Notes: generated from the sequence alone by a model not told the origin. Shown: positions 51,580-62,891, counted from the first letter of the stretch. The stretch is 64,000 bases of DNA from Anaeromyxobacter diazotrophicus (GCF_013340205.1 NZ_BJTG01000013.1:19035-83034); one strand, 5' to 3'. Numbers and translations are program-made.

Positions 51580-52830
51580 GTGCGCGAGAGCCGGCGGCAC
51601 CTGACGATCGCGTACATCCACTACGGCGAGCAGAGCGGCGTCACCGCCAGCGTGACCGAGGCGCTGGAGGCGCGCGGCCACCGGGTCATCCCGGTCTTCG
51701 GCCGCGGGCCGCTCGAGCTGCGCGACCGGGTGACCGGTCGCCCGCGGGTCACGCCCGCGGTGCTGCTCCACCTGGCGGCGGCGGCGGCCCGCTTCGGCGA
51801 CCGCGCGCTCGGCTACCGGTGGAACACGCCCTTCGCGTTCGACGTGCACTCCGGGTTCGTGGGGGAGATGCTGGCCGGGCTGCCCCTCGCCCCGGACGTC
51901 GTGCTGCAGAATGGTGCGCTGTTCGCGCCCGGACGCCCGCCGCTCCGGCCCTACGTCGTCTACCTGGACCACACGCGCGCGCTGGCGGAGCGGCACGGCG
52001 CGGAGCCGGCGGCGGGGCTCCCGGCTCCGCCGGCCTGGGGCGAGGCCTGGCGCGCCCGCGAGGGCGAGACCTACCGCGGCGCGGCGGCGCTGGCGGCCTT
52101 CTCGCGCCACGCCGCGCGGTCGGCGGTGGAGGACTACGGCGCGGCCGCGGAGCGCACGCACGTGGTGGGCGCCGGCGCGAACGTGCTCCCGCGCGAGGTG
52201 GAGCGCGCGGACGACGGCGAGACGGTCCTCTTCGTCGGCCGCGACTTCGAGCGGAAGGGCGGGCCGGTGCTGCTCGACGCCTTCGTGCGGCTCCGGCGCG
52301 CGCGGCCCCGGGCGCGCCTGCTGGTGGTCGGCCCGCGGCGCCTGCGGCTCATGCCGGAGGGCGTCCTGCAGCTCGGGCCCGAGCCCCTCGAGGCGCTGCC
52401 CGGGCTCTTCGCGCGGGCCTCCGTCTTCGCGCTGCCGGCGCTGCGCGAGCCGTTCGGGCTCGCCTTCCTCGACGCGATGGCCTGTGCCGTGCCGTGCGTC
52501 GGGACGCGCGTCGAGGCCATCCCCGAGCTCGTCGAGCACGGCCGGACCGGGCTGCTCGTCCCGCCGGCGGACCCGGTCGCCCTGGCGGCGGCGCTCGAGC
52601 GGCTCCTCGCCCGACGGGACGAGGCGCGCGCCATGGGCGCCCGCGGCCGGGAGCGCGTCCTGGCGCGGTTCACCTGGAGCGAGGTCGCGCGGCGCCTCGG
52701 CGACGTGCTGGCGGAGGCGCTGCGCGGCGCGGGCCCGCGCGCCGGCAGCGCCCGCGGCCGGCCGGCCGGGCGCGCGGGGCGGCCGGCCCGGGACGGCGAG
52801 GGCCGGGACCAGCACCCGTTCCTCGGCTGA
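51580..52830 (+). CDS. glycosyltransferase family 4 protein
   Basis: A 416-residue GT-B fold transferase. The second domain has TVLFVGRDFERKGGPVLLDAFVRLRRARPRARLLVVG, LGPEPLEALPGLFARASVFALPALREPFGLAFLDAMACAVPCVGTRVEAIPELVEHGRTGLLVPPADP, the signature of GT4, with the second Glu of EX7E replaced by Asp (EPFGLAFLD). The N-terminal domain carries IAYIHYGEQSG. I prefer GTG 51580 because GGAGG (51567-51571) is 8 nt upstream; GTG 51562 is in frame too. Acceptor and donor are unknown. It is not adjacent to other polysaccharide genes, so it may act in lipid or protein glycosylation. About 40 low-complexity residues end the protein. Confidence 0.88.
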   Translation: MRESRRHLTIAYIHYGEQSGVTASVTEALEARGHRVIPVFGRGPLELRDRVTGRPRVTPAVLLHLAAAAARFGDRALGYRWNTPFAFDVHSGFVGEMLAGLPLAPDVVLQNGALFAPGRPPLRPYVVYLDHTRALAERHGAEPAAGLPAPPAWGEAWRAREGETYRGAAALAAFSRHAARSAVEDYGAAAERTHVVGAGANVLPREVERADDGETVLFVGRDFERKGGPVLLDAFVRLRRARPRARLLVVGPRRLRLMPEGVLQLGPEPLEALPGLFARASVFALPALREPFGLAFLDAMACAVPCVGTRVEAIPELVEHGRTGLLVPPADPVALAAALERLLARRDEARAMGARGRERVLARFTWSEVARRLGDVLAEALRGAGPRAGSARGRPAGRAGRPARDGEGRDQHPFLG

Positions 52831-52989
52831 CGCCCCGAGGTGCCGGTCGGCCCTGACCACCGTCAAGGCGGGATCACGGGCCTGGGTGGTCTGCTGTGCC
52901 ACACGCCAGCTCGGGGGACTTTCCTCGCGAGCCGGTAAGGCTTTCGATTCCCTCGGCATCCGGCGCGCAGTCCCAGAACGGAGTCCACC

Positions 52990-55875
<2,886 letters not shown>

Positions 55876-55905
55876 TCCGCCGCTGACCCGCGGGCGGTGG
55901 AGGGC

Positions 55906-55951
55906 GGCCCCTCTCCTCCGGCCCCTGGCCCCGCCTCGCGGGGTCAGGGGA
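55906..55951. repeat. dispersed GC-rich hairpin repeat, diverged copy
   Basis: GGCCCCTCTCC followed by a 13-bp imperfect stem (CCCCTGGCCCCGC, loop CTC, GCGGGGTCAGGGG; one mismatch). Same layout as the copies at 33038-33081 and 59856-59899. It starts 31 bp after the ppdK stop and could also slow or end transcription. Confidence 0.65.
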
Positions 55952-55964
55952 GCGGTGATCGCGC

Positions 55965-55985
55965 GACCTCGACCTCGACCTCGAG
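55965..55985. repeat. GACCTC hexamer tract
   Basis: Three perfect GACCTC units and part of a fourth, next to the inverted-repeat element. Same unit as at 18719-18732 (reverse strand) and within 6553-6626. Confidence 0.7.
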
Positions 55986-56012
55986 CGCGTCGTGCGGACG
56001 GCAACGCCCGCC

Positions 56013-56241
56013 AGCGGGGCGGCGGGGTGGCCCTCCGAAGGAGCGCAGGTCGACCTGCGTGCGACTCCCGCCCGCCGTACTGCCGCCAGCAACGCCGGTG
56101 CCGCGCCGGCGCGTGGACCTCGTGCGCCGTGTCGGCGCGGCACGATGCGTTGCCCGGCTTCCGCGCGTTTCTGCCCCGGCCGCCGTACCCAGCCGATAGG
56201 TCGTCCGGAGCGACGCAGGAGGGCCACCCCGCCGCCCCGCT
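56013..56241. repeat. nested inverted-repeat element (about 230 bp)
   Basis: The outer arms (56013-56036, starting AGCGGGGCGGCGGGG, and 56218-56241) are perfect 24-bp inverted repeats. Inside is an 11-bp inverted repeat GTGCCGCGCCG/CGGCGCGGCAC (56098-56108 and 56133-56143) near the centre, and a perfect 16-bp palindrome CGCAGGTCGACCTGCG at 56044-56059. No transposase is present and no target duplication was recognised. It might be a miniature mobile element or a structured RNA. Confidence 0.5.
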
Positions 56242-56366
56242 CGGAACCGCTGCCAGCGTTTCGCGCGGCCCTGAGTTCCCCACTGGGGAGGGGCCTCTCC
56301 GTCCGGAGGCGGGGCGTCGCCCAGCCGCCCGCCCGCCGTGGCCCATCGCTTGCTTCGCCGTGAGCT

Positions 56367-56394
56367 GCCCCGCCGTACCGCGGGGCGCTTTTTT
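56367..56394 (+). terminator. intrinsic terminator just upstream of the penicillin-binding protein gene
   Basis: Stem GCCCCGC (56367-56373) with GCGGGGC (56380-56386), a 6-nt loop, then GC and six T (56389-56394). It ends 39 bp before the ATG at 56434, so it may be a terminator for upstream readthrough or an attenuator. GCGGGGC at 56309-56315 could compete for the left arm. Confidence 0.85.
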
Positions 56395-56433
56395 GACGGC
56401 CCTCCCACCTCCCGCCACACTCGTCCCGGAAAA

Positions 56434-57711
56434 ATGTCCCGCTCTCGCCTCGCTCCCTGGCTGCTCGCCCCGTGCCTCGCGTTGTTCGCCTTCCTCGCCC
56501 TCGGGGCTCACCGGGCGTCCGCCAGCGCCGAGCCTGAAAAAGCGACCGAGCAGGCGCTCGATGGGGCGGTCAAAGTTGCCACCGCGGCGGGAACCCCGAC
56601 CGCAAGCGTTGCGCCCGCACCCGCCGGGGCGCAGCCCGTGCTCGGGGCCATGACCTACGACCCGCGCCTCGGGCGGTACACCGCCCCGTACGGCGCGGGG
56701 CGCGCCTCGCTGACGATCTCCCCGCGGCTCCAGCAGGGGCTGGAGAAGCTCCTCGCCGACTACCGCGTCCCGGTGGGCGCGGCGGTGCTGCTCGAGCCCG
56801 GCACGGGGCGCGTGCTCGCCCTCGCCGAGCACAGCGAGCGCGGGGCTCGCGGCCGCGTCGCCCTCTCGCCGGTCGCCCCGGCCGCGAGCGTCTTCAAGAT
56901 CGTCACCAGCGCGGCGCTGCTCGAGAAGGGGCTCACGCCCGAGCAGGAGGTCTGCTTCCACGGCGGGCGCCACCGGATCCAGAAGGCGCTCCTCAGCGAT
57001 AACCCGCGCCGCGACCGCGTGTGCCTCACGCTCGCCTCCGCGCTGGGGAAGAGCGCCAACGTCGTCTTCGCCAAGATGGCGGGCCGGGAGCTCTCGGCCG
57101 ACCTGCTCCGCGCCGAGGCCGGCAAGCTCCTCTTCGACGCCGCCATCCCGTTCGACTGGCCGGTCGAGCCGTCGCCGGCGCACATCTCCGACGATCCGTT
57201 CGAGTTCGCCACCACCGCCGCCGGCTTCGGCCCGGTGAAGCTCTCGCCGCTGCACGGCGCGCTGCTCGCCGCCATCGTCGCGAACGGCGGCAAGTTCGTC
57301 GCCCCGCGGGTCGTCGACGCCGTCGAGGGCGGCGCGGCGCCGGCGCCGGCCGGCGAGCGCGCGGTGCTGCGCCCCGAGGTGGCCGCGGCGCTCGCCCGCA
57401 TGATGGCGACCACCACCACCGAGGGCACCGCGCGCAAGATCTTCCGCCGCGATCGCGCCTCGCGCCGCTCGCCGCTGCGCGAGGTCTCGGTGGCCGGGAA
57501 GACCGGCAGCCTGGCCGACGCGAACCCGTACAAGGACTACTCCTGGTTCGTGGGCTTCGCGCCGGTGGACGACCCGCAGGTGGCGGTCGCGGCGGTGGTC
57601 GTGAACGAGCGGCTGTGGCGCATCAAGGCCTCGCTGGTCGCGCACGAGGCCCTCAAGGCCTACTTCGAGGCCGAGGGCGGCCGCGTGGTCCGCACCGCCC
57701 GCGCCCGCTGA
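56434..57711 (+). CDS. compact penicillin-binding protein, D,D-transpeptidase domain
   Basis: A 425-residue exported protein with signal/anchor MSRSRLAPWLLAPCLALFAFLALG, start ATG 56434. The penicillin-binding fold has all three motifs: SVFK (APAASVFKIVTSAALLEKG), SAN (LGKSANVVFAKMAGRE) and KTG (VSVAGKTGSLADANPYKDYSWFVGFAP). The region before them is short (about 110 residues), without the N-terminal dimerisation and linker domain of typical class B PBPs. MTYDPRLGRYTAPYGAGRASLTISPRLQQGLEKLL precedes the domain, as in PBP2/FtsI-like proteins. Probably cross-links peptidoglycan in a special setting. It has a terminator directly upstream. Confidence 0.9.
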   Translation: MSRSRLAPWLLAPCLALFAFLALGAHRASASAEPEKATEQALDGAVKVATAAGTPTASVAPAPAGAQPVLGAMTYDPRLGRYTAPYGAGRASLTISPRLQQGLEKLLADYRVPVGAAVLLEPGTGRVLALAEHSERGARGRVALSPVAPAASVFKIVTSAALLEKGLTPEQEVCFHGGRHRIQKALLSDNPRRDRVCLTLASALGKSANVVFAKMAGRELSADLLRAEAGKLLFDAAIPFDWPVEPSPAHISDDPFEFATTAAGFGPVKLSPLHGALLAAIVANGGKFVAPRVVDAVEGGAAPAPAGERAVLRPEVAAALARMMATTTTEGTARKIFRRDRASRRSPLREVSVAGKTGSLADANPYKDYSWFVGFAPVDDPQVAVAAVVVNERLWRIKASLVAHEALKAYFEAEGGRVVRTARAR

Positions 57712-57826
57712 CCGTGTGGGCGGCTGGAGCCGCCCTGGGGCGAGGTGGGCGCCGGTAGCCCGCTGCCGCACCCTGCGTGAATGATGGGGTTTGCCCTGCG
57801 TCGCACGGGCGGCGGAAGATGCGGCC

Positions 57827-59815
57827 ATGCGCTCGCTCGGACGCCCCTTCATCGCGGTACTTGCGCTGGCCCTCGCGGCCGCGGGCCTGGCCTGCGGCTC
57901 GAAGAGCTCGCCCGCCGGCCCTTCGTGCGGCGCGATCGCCGCGAAGTGCGCGCTGCCCTCCGACTGCTGCTCCGGCGCGTGCAACGGCACCTGCGTCGGG
58001 CCGGCGCAGTGCAAGGCCACCGGGCTCGTGTGCGGCTCGAGCGCGGACTGCTGCACGAACCAGTGCGCGGCCAACGTCTGCGTCGAGCCGGTGAACCAGT
58101 GCCTGGCGGGCGGGGTCGCCTGCTCCACGGCCAGCGCGTGCTGCTCCGGCCTGTGCACCAGCGGCGTCTGCGCCGCGCCCGCGCCGAAGGCGGCGTGCCA
58201 GCCCGGCGGCGAGAGCTGCTCCTCGAACGCGGACTGCTGCTCCACCGCGTGCAACGCCGCCACCGGCCACTGCAGCTCGGCCCAGTTCTGCGCCGCGGCG
58301 GGCGCCGCCTGCACCGGCAACGCCGACTGCTGCAACCTCACCTGCAACCTGCCCGCGGGCACCTGCGCCACCGGCGCCTGCGCCTCCGTCGGCCAGAGCT
58401 GCTCCTCGGGCTCGCAGTGCTGCTCGGGGACGTGCACCGGCGGGCAGTGCGTCGCCGTCACGACCGCCGGCGGCGCCCTCGCCTGCACCACGCTCGGGAA
58501 CGCCTGCACGGACGGCGTCCCCAGCACCCAGTGCTGCTCGACGAACTGCCAGGGCGGGAAGTGCGTCCCGGCCTCCTCGTGCAGCGCCAGCGGGGACGTC
58601 TGCTACGGCAACGTGGACTGCTGCTCCGGCATCTGCACCTCGACGGGCGGCGCGCCGGGGCGGTGCCTGGACGCGGCCGGCGGCTGCACCCAGGGCGGGG
58701 TCCCGTGCAGCAGCGGGTCGACCTGCTGCTCGCGCCTCTGCGTCGACCTCGGCACCGGCGCCAAGGTGTGCCAGCCGGCCGGCGGCTGCCGCATGACCGG
58801 CGACTACTGCGACTCGACCGCCGCCTGCTGCGGCGGCTCGCCCGACGCCATCAACCCCGGCGGCTACAGCGTCACCTGTGACGTCACCGGGAAGCACGAC
58901 TGCAACAACGGCACGGCGTGCAACCCGCCCGGCAACATCTGCGGCGCGATCAGCGGGTTCAACGCCTCGCAGAACTGCTGCGACGGCAAGAAGAGCGTCT
59001 GCAAGGCCGACTCGAACGGCATCGCGCGCTGCTTCGGCGGCTGTCCCAACAACGTCTGTCCGACCGGTTGCCCGACCGGCTACGACGGCACGAACCCGCA
59101 GTGCTGCATCGAGCCGGGCCAGGTCTGCCAGTTCTCGGATCAGTGCTGCAACAGCGAGGCGTGCGCGCCCGACTCGACCGGCGTCCTGAGGTGCGGCGGG
59201 AGCGCGACCCCGGCCTGCCAGCCGTTCGGCGCGAAGTGCAACGGGACCAGCGACACCACGAGCTGCTGCACCGGCCTCACCTGCAAGGCGGCCGGGGAGA
59301 CGGGGACGTTCTTCGCCTGCCTGCTCTCGACCTCGTCCCCGACCTGCAAGCTCACCGGCGGCGCCTGCGCGGCCGCGGCGGACTGCTGCAGCGGCACCTG
59401 CACCGGCGGCAAGTGCGCGGACTGGGCGGGCAGCGGCGGCGGCACCGGCGGCGGCACGACCGGCGGCGGCTCCTGCCAGGCGACCAACGCGAGCTGCACG
59501 GTGGACGGCGACTGCTGCGCGCCCGACACCTGCTCCATCCCGGCGGGAGCCACGAGCGGCAAGTGCGTCGCGCCGACGACGGCGCCCGCGTGCGCGGACA
59601 CGACCCAGAGCTGCTCCGGCGGACTCCCGTGCTGCAGCGCGACCGACACCTGCACGAACGGCGTCTGCACGCCCCCCTCGACCTGCGGCACGACCTACCA
59701 GGCGTGCAGCGCGACCGCGAAGTGCTGCACCGGCTACAGCTGCGTGGACGTGGGGACGGGCCTCGCCTGCGGCACGACGGGCACCTGCGTCTGCGCCACG
59801 CCCCCGGCGCAGTAG
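57827..59815 (+). CDS. lipoprotein made of about 17 knottin-like cysteine-rich repeats
   Basis: A 662-residue lipoprotein with signal peptide and lipobox GLAC (start ATG 57827). Nearly the whole mature protein is a string of repeats of the form C-x6-C-x5-CC-x3-C-x(3-14)-C, for example GQSCSSGSQCCSGTC and GGACAAAADCCSGTC. That six-cysteine order with a vicinal CC is the inhibitor cystine knot (knottin) pattern of spider and cone-snail toxins. I count about 17 units; units 10-12 are irregular and a GGGTGGGTTGGG linker precedes the last three. Residues between cysteines vary freely. It is probably a disulfide-rich surface rod. No export or processing genes adjoin it; the DsbA-like proteins of the window could form the disulfides. 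Function is unknown. Confidence 0.82.
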   Translation: MRSLGRPFIAVLALALAAAGLACGSKSSPAGPSCGAIAAKCALPSDCCSGACNGTCVGPAQCKATGLVCGSSADCCTNQCAANVCVEPVNQCLAGGVACSTASACCSGLCTSGVCAAPAPKAACQPGGESCSSNADCCSTACNAATGHCSSAQFCAAAGAACTGNADCCNLTCNLPAGTCATGACASVGQSCSSGSQCCSGTCTGGQCVAVTTAGGALACTTLGNACTDGVPSTQCCSTNCQGGKCVPASSCSASGDVCYGNVDCCSGICTSTGGAPGRCLDAAGGCTQGGVPCSSGSTCCSRLCVDLGTGAKVCQPAGGCRMTGDYCDSTAACCGGSPDAINPGGYSVTCDVTGKHDCNNGTACNPPGNICGAISGFNASQNCCDGKKSVCKADSNGIARCFGGCPNNVCPTGCPTGYDGTNPQCCIEPGQVCQFSDQCCNSEACAPDSTGVLRCGGSATPACQPFGAKCNGTSDTTSCCTGLTCKAAGETGTFFACLLSTSSPTCKLTGGACAAAADCCSGTCTGGKCADWAGSGGGTGGGTTGGGSCQATNASCTVDGDCCAPDTCSIPAGATSGKCVAPTTAPACADTTQSCSGGLPCCSATDTCTNGVCTPPSTCGTTYQACSATAKCCTGYSCVDVGTGLACGTTGTCVCATPPAQ

Positions 59816-59855
59816 GGATCCGCAGAGGCGTCGCGAGCCCGGCCGTCCCCCGAGC

Positions 59856-59899
59856 GGCCCCTCTCCCCGCCCTCTCCCCGCTTCGCGGGGCGAGGGGGA
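59856..59899. repeat. dispersed GC-rich hairpin repeat, copy 2
   Basis: Almost identical to 33038-33081: GGCCCCTCTCCCC, then CCCTCTCCCCGC (59870-59881), loop TTC, GCGGGGCGAGGG (59885-59896). It lies in the 97-bp convergent gap between the knottin lipoprotein and the DUF4388 gene and may act as a two-way terminator. Confidence 0.75.
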
Positions 59900-59912
59900 T
59901 GGAGGGCGGGGG

Positions 59913-60914
59913 TCACCCCAGCTCGAGCAGCCTGCCCTCGACGAACTTCTTCACCGAGCGCAGCACCTCGAGCTCGGTGAGCGGGGCCAGCTGGATGATC
60001 TGGCGCAGGTCGCGCGAGCCGTCGCAGCGGCCGAGGAGGTACTTCTCCGCCGCGGTGAGGCGCATGAGCGCCACCTCGTGCGCGCGCACCTTGAGGCGCG
60101 GCGTGCGGGGCGGGTCGAGCAGCTCCTCGCGGAGCTGGCGGGCGGCGGCGTCGGCGGAGGAGGCCTCCGGCTCGGCGCCCTCCGGGTCGGGGCCCGGCGC
60201 GGCGGAGGGGGAGGCGCCTGCCGACAGGACGCCCTGGCGGTGCAGCGCGTAGAGCCGCTGGTACAGGTGAAAGTCGGTGGCGTGCAGCGCGAGCCCCAGC
60301 TCGTCGATGGTCTTGCCCTCCCGCGCCAGCTCCAGCAGGCGGCGGTCCACGGAGCCCGGCGCGAGGTCGGGTGGCACCTTGGCCTCGTCCACCACCAGCG
60401 CCGCGGTGCCCGACGGGAACTGGGCGCGGAACGCCTGCCAGGCGGTGGTGCGGAACTCCGCCTCGCGGGCCAGGTCGGCCAGCGGCACGCGCGGGTCGAG
60501 CTCGTCGGGCGCCGGCGGGGGCGTCTCGTCCACCCGGAACACGCCCGAGTCCCAGACGAACGCGTCGAGCAGGGTCTCGCGGATCTTGATGCCGAGCGTG
60601 TCGCGGATGACCTCCGGCGTCACCACGCCCACCATGGTGAGCACCTTGCCCAGCCGGATCTTCGTCTCCTCCTGCGTCTGGAACGCCTTCGCGAGCTGCT
60701 CCTCGGTGATGTGACCGAAGTTCATGAGCAGCTGGCCCAGGTACTCGCGCGGATCGTTGGACGCCGCGCCGACCGCCACGCCCTCCACCAGGAAGACCGT
60801 CTTCTTCACCGTGCCGCGCTCGCAGGAGAGGCTCCCCGAGGCGCGCCGGCGCGCCAGGAACTCGACCAGCTCTCCGAGGGGCATGAGGGCGAAGGTGCCC
60901 ATGAGGCCGCGCAT
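59913..60914 (-). CDS. DUF4388 (PATAN) domain protein
   Basis: A 333-residue cytoplasmic protein. The N-terminal DUF4388/PATAN domain (about 1-60) reads MGTFALMPLGELVEFLARRRASGSLSCERGTVKKTVFLVEGVAVGAASN, then a two-helix segment GHITEEQLAKAFQTQEETKIRLGKVLTMVGVVTPEVIRDTLGIKIRETL resembling the N-terminal MshE/GspE repeat. The rest is helical with a Pro/Ala-rich linker (about 235-270) and a C-terminal domain (TAAEKYLLGRCDGSRDLRQIIQLAPLTELEVLRSVKKFVEGRLLEL). PATAN proteins are abundant in myxobacteria and act in gliding, polarity or signalling networks (Mgl/Rom type). Start ATG 60914; ATG 60902 is possible. Its partner is unknown. Confidence 0.85.
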   Translation of the reverse strand: MRGLMGTFALMPLGELVEFLARRRASGSLSCERGTVKKTVFLVEGVAVGAASNDPREYLGQLLMNFGHITEEQLAKAFQTQEETKIRLGKVLTMVGVVTPEVIRDTLGIKIRETLLDAFVWDSGVFRVDETPPPAPDELDPRVPLADLAREAEFRTTAWQAFRAQFPSGTAALVVDEAKVPPDLAPGSVDRRLLELAREGKTIDELGLALHATDFHLYQRLYALHRQGVLSAGASPSAAPGPDPEGAEPEASSADAAARQLREELLDPPRTPRLKVRAHEVALMRLTAAEKYLLGRCDGSRDLRQIIQLAPLTELEVLRSVKKFVEGRLLELG

Positions 60915-60980
60915 CGCGCGGAGTGTCGCAAGAAGCGCCCGCTGGCGGCAAGGAGGCGCCCGGTGTACACATCGGCCACG

Positions 60981-61706
60981 ATGCCGAGCGACTCGACGAG
61001 ATCGGGGCGCCGCTGGCCCTGGGTGGCGGCGCTGGCGGTGGGCCTGGTGGCCGTGGCCCTGCTCATCGCGCAGGCCCTGAACGGCGCCGCGCCGAAGGCG
61101 CCCGGTCGCGCCGCCGCGCCGCTCCCGGCGCCGCCGCCCTTCGCCGGGCCGGAGGCGGGCGCGCACCACGCGTTCACGCCCGAGGAGGCGCGCGCCGCCG
61201 AGGGCCGGCTGCTCGACGAGGCCGCCTTCACGCACCCGGTCGACGTGGCCGCGCCCGACGTGACCGTCACCGGCGCCGACGGGAAGCCGGTCCGGCTCTC
61301 CGCCCTGCGCGGCCAGGTGCTGTTCGTGAACTTCTGGGCCACCTGGTGTCCGCCCTGCGTGCAGGAGATGCCCTCCATGCTGCAGCTCGGGCGGGCGCTG
61401 GCCGCGGCGCACCCCGGGCGCTTCAAGATGGTCGCCGTGTCGGGCGACGACGGCTGGGAGGCCGTGCACGCCTACTTCAAGCAGGCGTTCGGCGGGGCAC
61501 CCAAGGAGCTCCTGCTCGCCCGGGACGAGGGCGCGCAGGCGGCCAGGAGCTTCTACTGCGCCGCACGCGGGTACTGCCCGGACGTGAAGTTCCCCGAGAC
61601 CTACATCGTCGACCGCTCCGGAAAGGTCGTCGCCATGATCGTCGGGCCGCGCGACTGGGCCGATCCGGGGTTCCGGCAGTGGCTGGAGTTCGTCATCGCC
61701 GGGTAG
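60981..61706 (+). CDS. TlpA/ResA-like membrane-anchored thioredoxin
   Basis: A 241-residue protein with one N-terminal transmembrane helix (about 12-32, WPWVAALAVGLVAVALLIAQAL) and a periplasmic thioredoxin domain. Redox motif WCPPC is at 122-126 (NFWATWCPPCVQEMPSMLQL), with cis-Pro in FPETYIVDRSGKVVAMIVG. It resembles ResA/TlpA/CcmG proteins that reduce disulfides during cytochrome c maturation or other periplasmic processes. Anaeromyxobacter relatives carry many c-type cytochromes, so that role is likely but unproven. The start ATG 60981 faces the divergent DUF4388 gene across 66 bp. Confidence 0.92.
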   Translation: MPSDSTRSGRRWPWVAALAVGLVAVALLIAQALNGAAPKAPGRAAAPLPAPPPFAGPEAGAHHAFTPEEARAAEGRLLDEAAFTHPVDVAAPDVTVTGADGKPVRLSALRGQVLFVNFWATWCPPCVQEMPSMLQLGRALAAAHPGRFKMVAVSGDDGWEAVHAYFKQAFGGAPKELLLARDEGAQAARSFYCAARGYCPDVKFPETYIVDRSGKVVAMIVGPRDWADPGFRQWLEFVIAG

Positions 61707-61803
61707 CCCCCGCCGCGCCGCACCGGGGGCGTCGGCCCCTGGAATGACCTGGAAAATCGGGCGCTTGCTCGCCGGCACCGCCGTCGTGTGACGAGGGTTT
61801 TCC

Positions 61804-61833
61804 TTGATGGCCTTCGCCGCCGTCCGCTATAAA
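61804..61833 (+). promoter_or_regulatory. sigma-70-like promoter upstream of the DapB-like gene
   Basis: TTGATG (61804-61809), an 18-bp spacer and TATAAA (61828-61833), the best -10 in the window. The start codon at 61905 is about 65 bp beyond the expected transcription start. Confidence 0.65.
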
Positions 61834-61904
61834 CGCTCCGTAACGCGGCGTTTTCCCAGGTGACTGGACGCGCCGCCGGCAGCCGGCGGGACGGAGAGGT
61901 TCGC

Positions 61905-62891
61905 GTGGCGGAGGGGTCGAAGGGCATCCCGGTGGTGGTCATGGGCCTCGGGCACATCGGCCAGGCCATCGCGCGCGCGGTGCTCGAGCAACCCGAGCTC
62001 ACGCTCGTCGGCGCCGTCGACCCCGCCCACGCCGGCCGGCGCCTCGCCGAGCTCGCCGGGCCAGGCGCGCCCAACCTGAGCGTCGCCGCCGACGCTCGCC
62101 AGGCGCTCGCGCGCGCCCGCGGCGGCGTCCTCCTGCACGCGACCGGCTCGTCGTTCGAGGCGGTCCTGCCCCAGCTCGAGGCGGCCGTGCAGGCCGGCCT
62201 CTCGGTGGTGTCCACCTGCGAGGAGCTCGCCTACCCGTGGCTCCACCACGAAGAGCAGGCCGAGGCGCTCGACGCCCTGTGCGAGGAGCGGCAGGTCGCC
62301 GTGGTGGGCGTGGGCGTGAACCCCGGCTTCGCCCTCGACCGCCTCCCCGCCTTCCTGGCCCAGGTGACCGGGCCGGTGCGCCACGTGCGCGCGCTGCGGG
62401 TACAGGACACCGCCCGCCGCCGCCCCGCCCTGCAGCGCCGGGTGGGGGCGGGGCTCGACGAGGAGGCGTTCCACGCCGCCGCCGACCGCGGCGAGCTCGG
62501 CCACGTGGGGCTCTCCGAGTCCGCGATGCTGGCCGCCCTCGGCTGCGGCTTCGAGCTCGACGAGGTGGAGGAGGAGCTCTCGCCGCTCATCGCCGAGGAG
62601 GACCTCGCCGCGGCGCTGCCGGTCAAGGCGGGGCAGGTGGCCGGCGTCCACCAGGTGGCGCGCGGGTTCGTGGAGGGGACGGAGCGCGTCCGGCTCGAGC
62701 TCGTCCTCGCCGCCGGGGCCGAGGACCCGCGCGACGAGGTGGAGCTCGACGCCCGGCCGCCGGTGAAGGTGCGCGTCGAAGGCGGGCTCCCGGGCGACGA
62801 GGCCACCGCCTGGAGCGCCGTCAACGCCGCCCTCCGCGTGTCGCTCTTGCAGGGGCTCGTCACCGTCCTCGACCTTCCGGCGGGGCGCTAG
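61905..62891 (+). CDS. DapB-like / 2,4-diaminopentanoate dehydrogenase-like NAD(P)-dependent protein
   Basis: A 328-residue Rossmann protein. I take GTG 61905, since GGAGAGG lies about 6 nt upstream; the open frame reaches 61860. GLGHIG (14-19) in VVVMGLGHIGQAIARAVLEQPELTLVGAVDP is the nucleotide-binding motif. The later HATGSSFEAVLPQLEAAVQAGLSVVSTCEELAYPW and VGVGVNPGFALDRLPAFLAQVTGPVRHVRALRVQD resemble the dihydrodipicolinate-reductase family, in particular 2,4-diaminopentanoate dehydrogenase (Ord) of ornithine fermentation. The catalytic HH..K motif of true DapB is missing. It is followed after 7 bp by HadA/HadB-like dehydratases. The native substrate is uncertain; a link to fatty-acid or amino-acid breakdown is possible. 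Confidence 0.75.
   Translation: MAEGSKGIPVVVMGLGHIGQAIARAVLEQPELTLVGAVDPAHAGRRLAELAGPGAPNLSVAADARQALARARGGVLLHATGSSFEAVLPQLEAAVQAGLSVVSTCEELAYPWLHHEEQAEALDALCEERQVAVVGVGVNPGFALDRLPAFLAQVTGPVRHVRALRVQDTARRRPALQRRVGAGLDEEAFHAAADRGELGHVGLSESAMLAALGCGFELDEVEEELSPLIAEEDLAAALPVKAGQVAGVHQVARGFVEGTERVRLELVLAAGAEDPRDEVELDARPPVKVRVEGGLPGDEATAWSAVNAALRVSLLQGLVTVLDLPAGR

Larger units (their letters stand above)
55876..56433. other. 558-bp gene-free region with repeats, a nested inverted repeat and a terminator
   Basis: No convincing gene: open frames on both strands here are low-complexity. It holds, in order, a GC-rich hairpin repeat (55906-55951), a GACCTC tract (55965-55985), a nested inverted-repeat structure (56013-56241) with a 16-bp palindrome inside it (56044-56059), and a rho-independent terminator (56367-56394) only 39 bp before the next gene. 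Confidence 0.7.

Noticed and set aside
55955..56653. Plus- and minus-strand frames across the gene-free region downstream of ppdK, both containing an EGHPAAPL string.
   Set aside because: The shared string is just the translation of the inverted repeat arms. The frames cross the terminator and the PBP start and have no protein features.
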